Part shown: one piece after another, positions 33,691 through 33,984 of the stretch
Numbering within the stretch: the stretch's first letter is position 1
How the letters are laid out: every line of letters begins with the position of its first letter
Source: Ignavibacteria bacterium UBA7675
GTDB lineage: Bacteria > Bacteroidota > Ignavibacteria > Kapaibacteriales > UB7675
Direction: 5' to 3'
DNA length: 33,984 bases
NCBI GenBank assembly: GCA_002483085.1
Contig: DLHF01000045.1
Location: 1 to 33,984, forward strand
Notes under the pieces: generated by a model
What the model was told of the DNA's origin: nothing
The model's input: the letters and a program-made list of their open reading frames with translations, nothing else
Database searches by the model: none
Position numbers and translations under genes: made by a program

Positions 33691-33984
33691 TTAAGCTAAC
33701 GTGTTCGCTTCGTCATGTAAGTAGGGAAATCGCGTCAAAGAAATAACCACAGAAGGGTGGTCCCAAAACCGCTGTAAACTCTTGGTGATCTTCTGCTCGA
33801 CGGCCTCGATGTCCTCAAAGACAGTATTGGATAAATCTCGACGCAGTTCCTTGAAAAATCGCTCCACCGGATTGAGTTCCGGCGAAGCCGCAGGCAAGTG
33901 CTGCAACTGCAAGCACTCTTGTATGGGCAGACCGTCGGCACGATGGCTGCCTGCACCGTCGAGGATAAGCAGGCTCGGCTGCTT
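33691..33984 (-). mobile_element. IS630-family transposase, C-terminal part (runs off the window)
   Basis: The minus strand is open from the window edge to a stop at 33691, giving 97 visible residues. LLILDGAGSHRA carries the second catalytic aspartate of the DDE triad, and LPAASPELNPVERFFKELRR carries the final glutamate. Both are hallmarks of IS630/Tc1-like DDE_3 transposases. The N-terminal helix-turn-helix and first aspartate lie outside. The element's end is probably within 33678-33690 (ACTAATTTCAAAT), directly after the flhA stop; IS630 elements insert at TA. The visible part has no frameshift or internal stop. Confidence 0.88.

Overview
The window looks like a chromosomal segment of a motile, Gram-negative bacterium of the Bacteroidota/Chlorobi superphylum (FCB group). 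The best guess is a Kapaibacteriota (Kapabacteria)- or Ignavibacteriota-like organism. Reasons: two secreted proteins end in T9SS-like C-terminal sorting domains (the type IX secretion signal of this superphylum); there is a DUF4252-type protein next to an ECF sigma/anti-sigma pair; methionyl-tRNA synthetase carries the fused C-terminal tRNA-binding domain; and a flagellar export gene set is present, which most Bacteroidota proper lack. The lineage is inference from gene content, not from a marker phylogeny.

Layout. 1-467: gene-free, with a large inverted repeat. 468-2130: ECF sigma factor, membrane anti-sigma factor and DUF4252-like exported protein, one transcription unit ending in a shared bidirectional terminator. 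2211-5231 (minus): beta-barrel outer-membrane protein and metG. 5556-8018: MltD-like lytic transglycosylase lipoprotein with LysM repeats. 8552-12380: a PQQ-dehydrogenase-like beta-propeller protein, a small minus-strand protein, and a T9SS-targeted secreted protein. 12619-16374: secreted alpha/beta hydrolase and Prc/Tsp-type S41 protease. 16904-18860: POT peptide transporter, then a convergent small lipoprotein. 18997-23444: an unrecognised helical-repeat protein, a cytosolic TPR histidine kinase, and a solitary DnaC/IstB-like ATPase. 24004-24990: extended SDR. 25558-27696: Tex. 28189-33677: flagellar export genes fliP-fliQ-fliR-flhB-flhA. 33691-end (minus): the C-terminal part of an IS630-type transposase, cut by the window edge.

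Functionally the window mixes cell-envelope biology (lytic transglycosylase, OMP, lipoproteins, T9SS cargo, periplasmic protease, peptide uptake), signalling (ECF pair, TPR kinase) and the flagellar export gate (FliPQR-FlhB plus the FlhA ring).

The most unusual signal is non-coding. Seven intergenic spaces carry members of a GC-rich, hairpin-forming, modular repeat family: about 70-280, 8224-8359, 16503-16642, 23694-23930, 25408-25534, 27828-28080 and 30199-30264. The members share short blocks (GTGGCACGGGCGTC at one end, GTCGCTGTCACCGGTCGC in the middle, GCGCGGTGCAGAGACC and a GACCGAAGCGCCAC-like block at the other end). They occur in both orientations, and one lies inside the flagellar operon. 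No CRISPR array, tRNA or rRNA gene was seen.
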